From the NCBI RefSeq assembly GCF_009916105.1, contig NZ_JAAAXQ010000021.1, forward strand, positions 1 to 40,016: 40,016 bases of DNA. Direction: 5' to 3'. Source of the stretch: Streptomyces sp. GC420 (GTDB lineage: Bacteria > Actinomycetota > Actinomycetes > Streptomycetales > Streptomycetaceae). The notes under the pieces are model-generated. The model searched no databases and was not told where the DNA came from. It worked only from the letters and a program-made list of their open reading frames with translations. A program made the position numbers and the translations under genes. The stretch's first letter is position 1, and the number at the start of each line of letters is the position of its first letter. Below are positions 7,560-15,617 of this stretch, one piece after another.

Positions 7560-8732
7560 TCAGCGGCGGGCCGTCACCGTACGCTCCACCGCGAAGAGCT
7601 GCTCCTCGACATGGTCGAGCGCCAGCCTGAGCGCCCCGGTCGCCACCGCCGCCTCGCCCAGCAGCGACAGCGCCACCCGCGGCGGCCGCAGGCAGTACCG
7701 CGCCAGCTCCCGCCGCAACGGGTCCAGTACGCCGTCGAGCCCGGCCGCCCAGCCGCCGACGACGACCAGTTCGGGGTCGAGTGCCAGCACCAGCGCCGCC
7801 ACATCGTGCACCAGGCGGCGTATGAACCGGTCCATGGCCTCCCGAGCCCGCCGGTCCCCGGCTCTGGCCAGCGCGAACACCTCCGCCACCGCGCCCTCGT
7901 CCAGCGGGTGCAGCGGCTCGCCCGTCGTGGACAGCAGCGCCTCGGGCGTCGCCTCGCGGCCCAGCAGGTGCAGCGCGCCGATCTCGCCCGCCGCGCCGCC
8001 GAAGCCCCGGTGCAGCCGCCCGCCGATCAGCGAACCGGCGCCCGGGCTCAGACCGGCGAGGACGAACACCACGTCGTCGGAGTCGGCTGCCGCGCCCTTC
8101 CAGTGCTCGGCGACGGCCGCCGTGTTGGCGTCGTTCTCGACCAGCACGGGGCAGCGGAACGAGCGTCGCAGCCGTTCTCCCAGGGCCAGGCCCGTCCAGC
8201 CCGGCAGCGCCGTGCACAGCCGCACCGTGCCGTCGGCCTCCACGATCCCGGGGCTGCCCACCCCCACGGCCCGCAGACCGCTGCGCGGGACGCCGGTACG
8301 CCGCAGCAGCTCGCTCACCGCCGCCCGCACCCGCTCCAGCCGCTCGTCCGCCGAGGCCGTCTCGGACACCGCGCGGGAGGCGGCGCCCTTCACCCGGCCG
8401 TCGAGGTCGCACAGCAGTGCCGCGACCCGGTGGGCGCCTATCTCGACGCCCAGCAGGTGACCCGCCTCGGCGCGGAAGCGGAACCGGCGGGCGGGCCTTC
8501 CCTGGCGGCGTGTCCCGCCGTTCTCGGCCTCCGCCTCGACCACCAGTCCGGCCTGGATGAGGTCGTCGACGACCCCCTCCACGGTGGGCCTGGACAGCCC
8601 TGTCAGCCGGGTCAGATCGGTGAGGGTCGCCACCTTGGGGCCGCGCAGCGCGTGCAGCACCACCGCGGAGTTGATCCGCCGCAGCAGAGAGGGATCCCCG
8701 CCGGTCAACGGCCCCAACGTCGCTCCCCTCAC
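7560..8732 (-). CDS. ROK-family transcriptional regulator (xylose-repressor type)
   Basis: An N-terminal helix-turn-helix (SLLRRINSAVVLHALRG then LTDLTRLTGLSRPTVEGVVDDL) precedes a sugar-kinase-like ROK domain. The latter has GVEIGAHRVAALLCDLDG (phosphate loop), VGVGSPGIVEADGTV, the DxN motif ENDANTAAVAEHW and the GEIGALHLLGREATPE region. The zinc-binding ROK cluster is degenerate: His is present but the Cys-rich CxCGxxGC motif is absent, so it is likely a sensor rather than a kinase. Start at GTG 8732 gives the usual ROK spacing; an upstream GTG at 8810 close to a TATACT box is possible. Substrate unknown; sugar control is expected. Confidence 0.87.
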   Translation of the reverse strand: MRGATLGPLTGGDPSLLRRINSAVVLHALRGPKVATLTDLTRLTGLSRPTVEGVVDDLIQAGLVVEAEAENGGTRRQGRPARRFRFRAEAGHLLGVEIGAHRVAALLCDLDGRVKGAASRAVSETASADERLERVRAAVSELLRRTGVPRSGLRAVGVGSPGIVEADGTVRLCTALPGWTGLALGERLRRSFRCPVLVENDANTAAVAEHWKGAAADSDDVVFVLAGLSPGAGSLIGGRLHRGFGGAAGEIGALHLLGREATPEALLSTTGEPLHPLDEGAVAEVFALARAGDRRAREAMDRFIRRLVHDVAALVLALDPELVVVGGWAAGLDGVLDPLRRELARYCLRPPRVALSLLGEAAVATGALRLALDHVEEQLFAVERTVTARR

Positions 8733-8890
8733 CGCCCGTGCCTGTGTGGCGGATGGTAGCCGGTGCCGCCGGGTGCGGCGAGCGACAGGTCGCCGGAGGC
8801 CGGCGCACACAGGTGGTGGAAAAGTATAGATATCAGCCGAATGTCGCCGACTCTCAGGAGCCGACTCCCAGAGCTGGAGAGGCGGCGGTC

Positions 8891-9013
8891 ATGATGGCTG
8901 AACACCCGCACGCGGAGCTCGTCCGCAAGGGCTACGAGGCCTTCTCGCGCGGCTCCATGGAGGCGAGCGACGAGTTCTGGTCCAGAGTCACGTCCCCGCC
9001 CCGGACCGGGTGA
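8891..9013 (+). pseudogene. Truncated SnoaL-like (NTF2-fold) protein
   Basis: Only 40 codons. MMAEHPHAELVRKGYEAFSRGSME is the typical opening helix of nuclear-transport-factor-2/SnoaL-like proteins, but the frame then runs into unrelated residues and stops; the remaining 90 or so residues of the fold are absent. A GGAGAGGCGG ribosome-binding site and an ATG remain, so a small peptide could still be made. Confidence 0.6.
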
Positions 9014-9090
9014 GGGTGAACCGGGGCGAGACGGGGCCGGGGTGAGGGACGGCCGAGGTGCGGGACGGCCACCGCCCTCGCCCCGGTACG

Positions 9091-9172
9091 ACGGGAACGG
9101 CCGTCCGCCCGGTGTGACGGTAACGGCCGTCGCCCGGCGTGCGTGATGGGAACGGCCGTTACCCGGCGTGCG
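9091..9172. repeat. Three imperfect repeats of about 27-29 bp
   Basis: Units begin at 9091, 9117 and 9146 and share the core GGGAACGGCCGT (GGTAACGGCCGT in unit two) followed by a CCCGG(T/C)GTG segment. The inner AACGGCCGTT of unit three is a perfect palindrome. They sit just past the 3' end of the response regulator gene. Confidence 0.65.
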
Positions 9173-9182
9173 AGTACCGCCG

Positions 9183-9848
9183 TCACCCCGGCGAGACGAA
9201 GCCCGACTCGTACGCCGCGATCACCGCCTGGGTCCTGTCCCGCGCCCCCAGCTTCGCCAGGACCGCGCTCACATGCGTCTTCACGGTCTCCGTCCCCACG
9301 AACAGCACCGCCGCGATCTCCGCGTTGGACATCCCGCGCGTCATCAGCCGCAGCACCGCCGCCTCGCGCTCGGTCAGCGCCGCCCGCTCCATGGCGCGCC
9401 GGGCCGCGGGATCGCCGTACTCCCGGTCGGCGTGCTCGGCGGCCAGTGACCGCACGGCGGCCGGGAACAGCAGCGACTCGCCCTCCGCCACCAGCCGCAC
9501 CGCGTGCACGAACTCGGCGGGCCTGGAGCGCTTCAGCAGGAAGCCGTCCGCCCCCGCGCGCAGCGCCCGGTAGACGTACTCGTCGTTCTCGAAGGTCGTG
9601 ATGACGAGGATCTTCGGCGGCGGGTCCACGGATCCGAGCACCGCGCGCGTCGCCTCGATCCCGTCGAGCAGCGGCATCCGTACGTCCATGGCTACCACGT
9701 CCGGCCGCAGCCGCCGCACCAGCGGGACGACCGCCGCTCCGTCGGCGGCCTCCCCGGTCACCTCGATGTCGGGCTGCGCCTCCAGCACGGCCCGCAGACC
9801 GGCGCGTACGAGCGGCTCGTCGTCGACGAGGAGAACGGTGATCGGCAC
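9183..9848 (-). CDS. NarL/FixJ-type two-component response regulator
   Basis: A receiver domain with acidic pair LLVDDEP, phosphoacceptor Asp55 in AMDVRMP, switch Thr in VITTF and Lys in FLLKRS is joined to a LuxR-type helix-turn-helix (LTEREAAVLRLMTRGMSNAEIAAVLFVGTETVKTHVSAVLAKLGARDRT in pieces). At 221 aa it has the standard length. It lies 4 bp after the sensor kinase gene, so the two form one operon. Its likely target is the divergent ABC exporter, which shares a palindrome-rich promoter region with the kinase gene. Confidence 0.95.
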   Translation of the reverse strand: MPITVLLVDDEPLVRAGLRAVLEAQPDIEVTGEAADGAAVVPLVRRLRPDVVAMDVRMPLLDGIEATRAVLGSVDPPPKILVITTFENDEYVYRALRAGADGFLLKRSRPAEFVHAVRLVAEGESLLFPAAVRSLAAEHADREYGDPAARRAMERAALTEREAAVLRLMTRGMSNAEIAAVLFVGTETVKTHVSAVLAKLGARDRTQAVIAAYESGFVSPG

Positions 9849-9852
9849 ATGA

Positions 9853-11031
9853 TCAGCCTAGGCCGTCCAGCGGCAGCCTCACCCGGACCCTCCACTCACC
9901 GTCCGCCGGGCCCGTCTCCGCCCTGCCGCCGAGCAGCGCGGCCCGTTCCCGGATCCCGCGCAGCCCGCCGCCTCCGGCCGGCGCGGTCGAGGGCGGCCCG
10001 GAAAGCGGGTTGCTCACGTCAAGCGCCAGCCACCCGTCCGACACGGCGATCCGCAGCCGTACGGGGACGGGGCCCGCGTGCCGCAGGGCGTTGGTGAGCG
10101 ACTCCTGCACGATCCGGTAGCCCTCCCGGGAGATCGGGCCCGGCACCCGCACCAGCGGCCCCGACACCTCCGCGCTCACCTCGGCCCCGGAGTCCCGCGC
10201 CGACTCCAGCAACCGGTCCGCGTCCGCGAGTACGGGGCGCTGTGAGACCGGCCGCCTCTCCTCGCGCAGCACCACCAGGACGCGCTCCAGATCCTCCAGC
10301 GCCGCCCGGCCGGTCTCCTCGATGGCTCCGAGGGCCCGCTCGGTGAACACCGGATCTCCCGCCGCCCGGGCGGCGCCCGCCTGTACGACGGCCACGGTCA
10401 GCGCGTGCCCGATGGAGTCGTGCAGCTCGCGGGCGATCCGGTTCCGCTCCAGCAGCAGCTCCGTACGCTCCTCGAGCGCCGCCGTCCGCTCGGCCGCCGA
10501 GGGACCGAGCAGCAGCCGGGCGGCGGCCGTGATCAACTCACCCGCGCCGACCACGAGGGCGTACAGCGCGAGCAGCGGCAGCGGCGCGAGGGGCAGGTAC
10601 CACCAGTACTGCCCGGCGACCGGCACCAGCCACCCTTCCTGCGCGGCGCCCCCGGCGAGAGCCTTCCTGATCAACTGCTCCGACGTGCCGGGCAACTGGA
10701 CGGTGGCGGCCGCCACCGCGGTTCCGAGCAGGAGGCGCAGTTCCATCCACAGCACGACCCGGCCCCGGTCGCCCCAGGAGGCGGACCGCGACGCAACGAC
10801 GGCGCTCTCGCGCTCCGTGTCACCGGCGGCGAACAGCAGATGCCGGGCCTGGAGCCCTTCCGCGGTCCGCACCGCCGGCACCAGCCCGGCCGCCCCGACG
10901 AGCAGCGCGGGGACCCAGAGCATCTCCGAGTCGATGTATCGCCAAATCCCGACGATCACCACGCCGATCCACAGATGCAGCCAGCGGGTGTACGTGACCG
11001 TGCGGCCCAGCGGCCTCAGCAGGGCGGACAT
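9853..11031 (-). CDS. Sensor histidine kinase (HisKA_3 type), membrane-bound
   Basis: A 392-aa kinase. The N-terminal half holds several hydrophobic segments (near residues 18-58, 98-112 and 147-172) forming the membrane sensor. The dimerisation/phosphoacceptor box is RELHDSIGHALTVAVVQAG with His204. The ATP-binding domain has IVQESLTNALRHAG (N box) and GGGLRGIRERAALLGG (G box). Partner of the response regulator that follows. Family members sense envelope stress or antibiotics and control exporters; the signal here is unknown. The ATG at 11031 was chosen because the frame upstream loses protein-like character. Confidence 0.93.
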   Translation of the reverse strand: MSALLRPLGRTVTYTRWLHLWIGVVIVGIWRYIDSEMLWVPALLVGAAGLVPAVRTAEGLQARHLLFAAGDTERESAVVASRSASWGDRGRVVLWMELRLLLGTAVAAATVQLPGTSEQLIRKALAGGAAQEGWLVPVAGQYWWYLPLAPLPLLALYALVVGAGELITAAARLLLGPSAAERTAALEERTELLLERNRIARELHDSIGHALTVAVVQAGAARAAGDPVFTERALGAIEETGRAALEDLERVLVVLREERRPVSQRPVLADADRLLESARDSGAEVSAEVSGPLVRVPGPISREGYRIVQESLTNALRHAGPVPVRLRIAVSDGWLALDVSNPLSGPPSTAPAGGGGLRGIRERAALLGGRAETGPADGEWRVRVRLPLDGLG

Positions 11032-11065
11032 GCCGTCATCGTGCCAGCCCGCCGGCCCGCCGCGG

Positions 11066-11106
11066 CTCCCCCGGGCGGGGGAGACGGTCCCCTCCCGCGG
11101 GGGAGG
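11066..11106. promoter_or_regulatory. Twin GC palindromes between kinase and ABC exporter genes
   Basis: CTCCCCC-GGGC-GGGGGAG (11066-11083, 7-bp arms) and CCTCCC-GCGG-GGGAGG (11091-11106, 6-bp arms) lie side by side in the 109-bp divergent promoter space. Their two-fold symmetry would suit a dimeric response regulator, but transcript hairpins are an alternative. Confidence 0.45.
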
Positions 11107-11140
11107 CGCCGCGCCCGGCACCCGGACCAGGCTGAGCGTC

Positions 11141-12070
11141 ATGACCAGCATCGAGATCCGTTCGCTGACCAAGGAGTACGGCCGCACCCGCGCCCTGGAC
11201 GGCGTCACCTTCACCGTCGAGCCGGGCCGCGTCACCGGCTTCCTCGGCCCCAACGGCGCCGGGAAGTCCACGACCATGCGCATCGTCCTCGGACTCGACC
11301 GGCCCACCTCGGGCACCGCCACGCTCGGCGGCCGCCCCTTCGTCACCCTCGACGAACCGCTGCGGCACGTCGGTGCCCTGCTCGACGCCGGTGCCGCACA
11401 CGGCTCCCGCACCGCCCGCGACCACCTGCGGACCCTGGCCGCCGCCGGCCGCGTCCCGGACCGCCGGGTGGACGAGGTGCTGGAACGCACCGGCATCGCG
11501 AGCGCGGCCCGGCGCCGCGTCAGGACCTTCTCCCTCGGCATGCGGCAGCGCCTCGGCATCGCGGGCGCGCTGCTGGGCGACCCGCCGGTGCTGATGCTGG
11601 ACGAACCCGCCAACGGACTCGATCCCGAAGGGATCGTGTGGATCCGCGAACTGCTGCGCGCACTCGCCCGCGAGGGCCGCACGGTCCTCGTCTCCAGCCA
11701 TCTGATGGCGGAAATGGCGGACACCGCGGACCACTTGGTGGTGCTGGGCCGCGGCAGGCTCCTCGCCGACACCCCGATGCGCGACTTCATCGATTCCCGC
11801 AGCCGGCCGCGCGTACGGCTGCGCACCAGCGAACCCGAACGGCTGCGCACCGCCCTGCGCGACGAGGGCTACGAACTGCTGCCGGCGCCGGACGACCGGT
11901 GGACGGTCGACGGCGCCCGCGCCGAGGACCTCGGCGCCCTGGCCGCGAACGCCCGCGTACCGCTGCTCGAACTCGCCGACGAGCGCGCCTCCCTGGAACA
12001 GGCCTACCTCGAACTGACCGATGCGGAGAGCGAGTTCGCCACCACCGCCGACCACGGGAGCATCCCATGA
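11141..12070 (+). CDS. ABC transporter ATP-binding protein
   Basis: A 309-aa ATPase of the drug/lantibiotic-exporter type. Walker A GPNGAGKST is at residues 36-44. The signature loop is FSLGMRQRLGIA (SLGM form typical of this group), Walker B VLMLDEPANGLDP, and the switch His is in LVSSHLMAEM. The C-terminal extension of about 90 residues is usual in the family. It partners the permease that overlaps its stop codon by 4 bp and is divergent from the kinase/regulator operon, a layout typical of self-protection or envelope-stress exporters. Confidence 0.95.
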   Translation: MTSIEIRSLTKEYGRTRALDGVTFTVEPGRVTGFLGPNGAGKSTTMRIVLGLDRPTSGTATLGGRPFVTLDEPLRHVGALLDAGAAHGSRTARDHLRTLAAAGRVPDRRVDEVLERTGIASAARRRVRTFSLGMRQRLGIAGALLGDPPVLMLDEPANGLDPEGIVWIRELLRALAREGRTVLVSSHLMAEMADTADHLVVLGRGRLLADTPMRDFIDSRSRPRVRLRTSEPERLRTALRDEGYELLPAPDDRWTVDGARAEDLGALAANARVPLLELADERASLEQAYLELTDAESEFATTADHGSIP

Positions 12071-12798
12071 TCCCCGCCCTCCGCGCAGAGCTGATCAAGA
12101 TCAGGGCGACGCGCTCGCCGGCAGGCGCGCTGGCCGCCGTCCTTCTCGCCACGGCGGGCATCACCGCGGCGGTGTGCGCCGCCCTCGGCACCGCCGAGGC
12201 TGACAACCCGGACTTCGATCCGGTGCTGTTCTCCTACTACGGGCTCAATTTCGGTCAGATCGCGGCGATCACCTTCGGCACGCTGGCCGTCACCTCCGAG
12301 TACTCGGGCGGCGGGATCCGCCTCTCCCTGACCGCCGTACCGCGCCGGGGCCGCTTCTTCGCCGCCAAGACCGCGGCGATCGGCGGGCTCGCACTCGCCG
12401 TCGGACTGGTCACGGGCCCGGTCACGTTCCTGACCGGCCAGGCACTGCTGCGGGAGCACGGCATCGGCCTCACGGACCCCGGCGGCCTGCGTTCCGCCCT
12501 CGGCAGCGGCGTCTACCTCGCGCTGATGGCGCTGTTCGCGGCGGGGCTCGCCATGGTGCTGCGCAGCGGGGTCGCCGTGCTGAGCATCCTCGTGCCCCTG
12601 GTCCTCATCGTCTCCTTCGTCATCGGGGACGTGGCCGGGGGAGTGGCGCCGTACCTCCCCGACCGGGCCGGTCAACTCGTCGTCCACCAGCACCCAGAGG
12701 GCCCGCTGGGCCCCTGGCAGGGCCTTGCGGTGACGGCCGCCTGGGCGGCGGCGGCCCTGCTGGCCGGATGGCACTGCCTGCGCAGGAGGGACGCCTGA
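12067..12798 (+). CDS. ABC-2 type permease subunit
   Basis: A 243-aa integral membrane protein with about six hydrophobic segments (LAAVLLATAGITAAVCAAL, IGGLALAVGLVTGPVTFL, VYLALMALFAAGLAMVL, VAVLSILVPLVLIVSFVI and others). The cytoplasmic SEYSGGGIRLSLTAVPRR between segments is the conserved loop of ABC-2 permeases. The start ATG overlaps the ATPase stop (ATGA), indicating translational coupling. Together they form an exporter; substrate unknown. Confidence 0.93.
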   Translation: MIPALRAELIKIRATRSPAGALAAVLLATAGITAAVCAALGTAEADNPDFDPVLFSYYGLNFGQIAAITFGTLAVTSEYSGGGIRLSLTAVPRRGRFFAAKTAAIGGLALAVGLVTGPVTFLTGQALLREHGIGLTDPGGLRSALGSGVYLALMALFAAGLAMVLRSGVAVLSILVPLVLIVSFVIGDVAGGVAPYLPDRAGQLVVHQHPEGPLGPWQGLAVTAAWAAAALLAGWHCLRRRDA

Positions 12799-12838
12799 CG
12801 GCACACCAATTGTCAGACCCGCGCTGTTTACTGACGGC

Positions 12839-13222
12839 ATGAGCACCGCCCGGCACGTCGCCGAGATCGACAAGCTGCGCGCCCGGCCCTTCCCCGACGG
12901 GGACGGCGGGCCGGGCTTCCACCTCGCCCTGCTCGCGGAGAGCCCCTCCCTGCTCGACGCCGACCCGGCCGAAGTACTGCGGACCCTCGAGGAGTACGCC
13001 GCGGAGGTCCAGGCCGTGATCGAGGTCCTCGCCCTGCGCTGGGGGGACCCGCGGGTCTTCTACGGCATACCCGGCCCGCTCCTCGCCCGCATGGGCTCCG
13101 TCCCAGCCCTGTACGGCTGGCAGGTGGACGGCCGCACGGTCGCCCTGGGCATGACGGAGTCCGCCCCCGACGAACCGGTCAGGCTCTACGCGACGATGGC
13201 CGACGTCACGCTGATCGGCTGA
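12839..13222 (+). CDS. Hypothetical protein, 127 aa
   Basis: Soluble small protein with no motif I recognise. It is rich in Ala, Leu and acidic residues, with a likely helical N-terminal half (PAEVLRTLEEYAAEVQAVIEVLA) and a C-terminal half of predicted strands. It has Streptomyces-type codon use and a plausible ATG, but no clear ribosome-binding site. Its last 17 bases overlap, on the opposite strand, the original 3' end of mug, so in the uninterrupted chromosome the two genes met tail to tail. Confidence 0.7.
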   Translation: MSTARHVAEIDKLRARPFPDGDGGPGFHLALLAESPSLLDADPAEVLRTLEEYAAEVQAVIEVLALRWGDPRVFYGIPGPLLARMGSVPALYGWQVDGRTVALGMTESAPDEPVRLYATMADVTLIG

Positions 13223-13382
13223 CCCCGCGATCCCCGCCCGACGCCTTGCCGGAGTCCTCGCCTGACTTCGTGCCGGAGTCCTCGCCGGGCCCCGCGCCCG
13301 GATCCCCGCCGGGACCGGACGCGGCCTCGCGGAGCCGGCCGAACTCCCCGGCCATCGTCTCCAGCGTCCAGTGCGCGTTGAG
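13206..13382 (-). pseudogene. mug: Stranded native 3' end of mug (G/U mismatch glycosylase)
   Basis: Read on the minus strand, this starts at the attachment core with SGLNAHWTLETMAGEFGRLR and ends in a low-complexity Gly/Ser/Asp tail. PNPSGLNAHWT is the C-terminal signature of the Mug family. The body of the gene lies 22.3 kb away at 35.7-36.2 kb. The fragment has no start of its own; it was separated from mug when the element integrated. Confidence 0.85.
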
Positions 13383-13389
13383 ACCGCTC
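13378..13389. other. attL core of the integrated element
   Basis: TTGAGACCGCTC here matches TTGAGCCCGCTC at 35722-35733 with a single mismatch in 12 bases. The similarity continues leftward (GTCCAnnGCGCnTTGAG at both ends). Mug coding sequence is broken exactly at this point. The crossover must lie within TTGAG or CCGCTC. Confidence 0.8.
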
Positions 13390-13402
13390 AAAGCTCTGGA
13401 AA

Positions 13403-13433
13403 CTATGCCCAACGTAGTATAATAAGGGCATAG
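13403..13433 (+). promoter_or_regulatory. Integrase promoter enclosed by an inverted repeat
   Basis: CTATGCCC (13403-13410) and GGGCATAG (13426-13433) are perfect inverted 8-mers. The 15 bases between them contain TATAAT (13418-13423), a consensus -10 box. No good -35 is seen. A protein bound to the palindrome, possibly the integrase itself, would block this promoter. Confidence 0.55.
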
Positions 13434-13436
13434 CAG

Positions 13437-14864
13437 ATGAAAGCGGACATAAACTCCATAATGGTTGCCCCGTACGCCCGTATCTCGGATACGGATGAGG
13501 AGCGTGCTCCCGGTCTTGACCGGCAGCTTCGCACTGTACTGCCACTCATCGACTCGCGCGGCGGAACGGCAACTCCCGAGTACATAGACAATGACAAGTC
13601 CGCGTATAAGCCAGAGGTCATCCGTGACGAGGGATTTGAACCCTGGCTTCAAGACTTCACCGCCGGTCGGAATGATGGCATCGCCGGTTGGGATCTCGAC
13701 CGCATCTTCCGTCAGCCCTCCGACCTTGAACGCGTAATCAAGGCGTACTGCCACGCGTACTTCAAAGAGGGTCGTGTAAAGCCAGATCTCTGGCTCCCCT
13801 CGATGAGCATCGACCTGACGGACGAAGACGGCCAGATGGTCGCTCGCATGTTGGTGAACATCGCCAACCACTCCAGCGCGAAGACCGTGAAGCGCGTGAC
13901 CAACTTCTACCGGGACGAGGCGCTGAAGGGCAATGTCTTCAGCAACTACCCGGCGTTCTACCGCAACCAGGACGGCTCGATCAATGAAGATAAGGCCGTA
14001 ATCACCCACAAGGCCATCGCGGATGTATTCGCGGGCATCCGTCCCACGGCTATCGCGGAAGAGTGGCGTACCAAGGGCATCACGACTGCGCGGGGTGGTC
14101 GGGTCACTGGCGAGACCGTGCGCCGTATCCTGATCGCACCCGGCATCGCTGGCCTAGCCGTGTACAAGAGAGAAGTGCTTCTCGATGAAGACGGCCAGTA
14201 CATCAAGCGAGCTGATGGCGGGCTGATCGACATCCCAACCTGGGAAGCACTGTGTGAACTTCTCAAGTCAAAGCCTGACCGTCGTCGGCCTACCCGGGCA
14301 CTCTTGAGTCGCGTCCTGCGGTGTGGTCGCTGTGGTTCAAAACTGGTGCGTGCACCCAAAGGCGACCGGTACTTCACGTACAACTGCCAGTCCAAAGATG
14401 CAGGCGGGTGCGCGGGGCTCGGCATCTCAGGCCCCCGGCTGGATCAACAGATCACAGATCTGGTGCTTGCATATCTCGATCAACCGATCGAAGCGCCTGA
14501 GTCCGACGGCGCTCCTGATACGGCACGCCTTGACGAGGTGACCACGAAAATAGCCGAACTCATGGCGGCGTACCGGGCCGGTGAGATGTCGGGTTCGATT
14601 GTGTTTCCGTCAATCAAGGAGCTTGAAGACGAACAGAAAAAACTACGCTCCCAGGTAGCGCAGCATGTGCGGAAAGCGAAGCAAGTCACCTCGGCCGCCG
14701 AGGAGTGGCCTACGCTGCCGCTTGACCGGAAGCAAGCGATCCTTGATGAACTCTTCGATGCAATCGTCATCGCACCAGCCGAAGGTGTGCGCCAGAAGGG
14801 TCGCCAGACGACGTACAACGAGAATCGCGTGACGGTTGTGTGGCGTCAGCCAATTAGAAGTTGA
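13437..14864 (+). CDS. int: Large serine integrase (site-specific recombinase)
   Basis: Catalyses attP x attB recombination. The N-terminal resolvase domain shows PYARISDTDEE, where the Ser of YxRxS is the nucleophile, then GLDRQ and DLDRIFRQPSDLE. A recombinase domain follows (GIRPTAIAEEWRTKGI, RRILIAPGIAGLAVYKRE), then a zinc ribbon (CGRCGSKLV ... YNCQSKDAGGC) and a coiled-coil region. At 475 aa it is complete for a serine integrase. It lies immediately inside attL, as expected. ATG 13437 is only a few bases from the predicted transcription start; an ATG at 13461 just before VAPYARIS is an alternative. GC content is clearly lower than in the chromosome. Confidence 0.95.
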   Translation: MKADINSIMVAPYARISDTDEERAPGLDRQLRTVLPLIDSRGGTATPEYIDNDKSAYKPEVIRDEGFEPWLQDFTAGRNDGIAGWDLDRIFRQPSDLERVIKAYCHAYFKEGRVKPDLWLPSMSIDLTDEDGQMVARMLVNIANHSSAKTVKRVTNFYRDEALKGNVFSNYPAFYRNQDGSINEDKAVITHKAIADVFAGIRPTAIAEEWRTKGITTARGGRVTGETVRRILIAPGIAGLAVYKREVLLDEDGQYIKRADGGLIDIPTWEALCELLKSKPDRRRPTRALLSRVLRCGRCGSKLVRAPKGDRYFTYNCQSKDAGGCAGLGISGPRLDQQITDLVLAYLDQPIEAPESDGAPDTARLDEVTTKIAELMAAYRAGEMSGSIVFPSIKELEDEQKKLRSQVAQHVRKAKQVTSAAEEWPTLPLDRKQAILDELFDAIVIAPAEGVRQKGRQTTYNENRVTVVWRQPIRS

Positions 14865-15097
14865 CGCACCTTAGATAAACGGCTCTTCGTTAGCTTCGGG
14901 GCGCGAGCAAGCTGCTCCGCTGTCCAGTCCCGCTCTCTCACGAGGGCGGGACTTTTCTTTTGGTTCCCCTTCTCTTCCTGTGTTGTCACTGCGGCAGGGC
15001 TGGATTTTTTTGTGCCCGCACGGACTTGAATAGGCTCAACCTTGCTGGCTTGCCGCTGCTCGTCTAGTGCTTGTGTACTCAGTTGCTTGGGTTTCAT
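14846..15097 (-). CDS. Small basic protein, possible recombination directionality factor
   Basis: An 83-aa Lys/Arg-rich protein that ends 19 bp inside the convergent integrase gene. It has no recognisable domain; residues 55-83 (DWTAEQLARAPKLTKSRLSKVRQ) could form a helical DNA-binding segment. In favour of a real gene: a TATAAT box 20 bp upstream and a 10-bp tandem repeat over the -35 region. Against: weak ribosome-binding site and an embedded plus-strand terminator. Position beside the integrase makes an excisionase role conceivable, which is speculation. Confidence 0.45.
   Translation of the reverse strand: MKPKQLSTQALDEQRQASKVEPIQVRAGTKKSSPAAVTTQEEKGNQKKSPALVRERDWTAEQLARAPKLTKSRLSKVRQLLIG
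14926..14960 (+). terminator. Rho-independent terminator of the integrase gene
   Basis: Perfect 8-bp stem AGTCCCGC/GCGGGACT (14926-14933 with 14946-14953) followed by TTTCTTTT, 60 bp past the integrase stop codon. Confidence 0.75.
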
Positions 15098-15116
15098 GAA
15101 TGTTTCTCTGCCCTTA

Positions 15117-15145
15117 ATTATAAATCAACCGTCACCAACCGTCAC
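15117..15145 (-). promoter_or_regulatory. Promoter with 10-bp tandem operator repeats
   Basis: On the minus strand, TATAAT (15122-15117) is preceded by two exact head-to-tail copies of GTGACGGTTG (15145-15126) covering the -35 position, one helical turn apart. Likely a regulated promoter of the 83-aa gene. Confidence 0.5.
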
Positions 15146-15247
15146 CAGCCAAACTTGCCAAGCGCTCCACCAGATGATTTTGGCGTAATAGAAGTACGGC
15201 CGAGGAACAAGCCCCGGCCAAGCACCAACCCAACGAGTGGAGCAGAA

Positions 15248-15571
15248 ATGGCGATTGTCAGCCAGAAGGTTTCAGACCTCAGTGGCAAGCAGGGCACCGA
15301 CAAGCAGTTCGCACAGGTCGTTGTTCGGCAGCACCCGGACATCGACCAGCCGAAGGCACTGGATGTGCTGGTTCCCGAACTCAAGGCGTTCACGGACATC
15401 AGTGACACCCTCGTGATTCTCGAAGTCACGATGCCCGACAACACCAAGCAGGACATGTACGTCCCGCTGGAGGAGTTCAACAAGGCCGCCGAGAACATGC
15501 CCCAGGTTCTCAAGGAAGCGCGCGGCACTCGTGGCCGCCTGCCCGGAACCCGCGTCGGTAACGGCAGCTAA
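15248..15571 (+). CDS. Hypothetical 107-aa element protein
   Basis: The start ATG at 15248 has GGAG six bases upstream, and a terminator hairpin follows, so a monocistronic gene is likely. The protein (SQKVSDLSGKQGTDKQFAQVVV, then VLVPELKAFTDISDTLVILEV) looks like a small alpha/beta fold with strands alternating with acidic helices. I do not recognise a named family. Codon use is Streptomyces-like. Its place between integrase and a DUF3846-like gene suggests an element maintenance or phage-derived function, without direct support. Confidence 0.72.
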   Translation: MAIVSQKVSDLSGKQGTDKQFAQVVVRQHPDIDQPKALDVLVPELKAFTDISDTLVILEVTMPDNTKQDMYVPLEEFNKAAENMPQVLKEARGTRGRLPGTRVGNGS

Positions 15572-15617
15572 ACCCCTAGTCTCCGCAGTCGCCACCGCTC
15601 CCGGCGGCGCGGAAATC

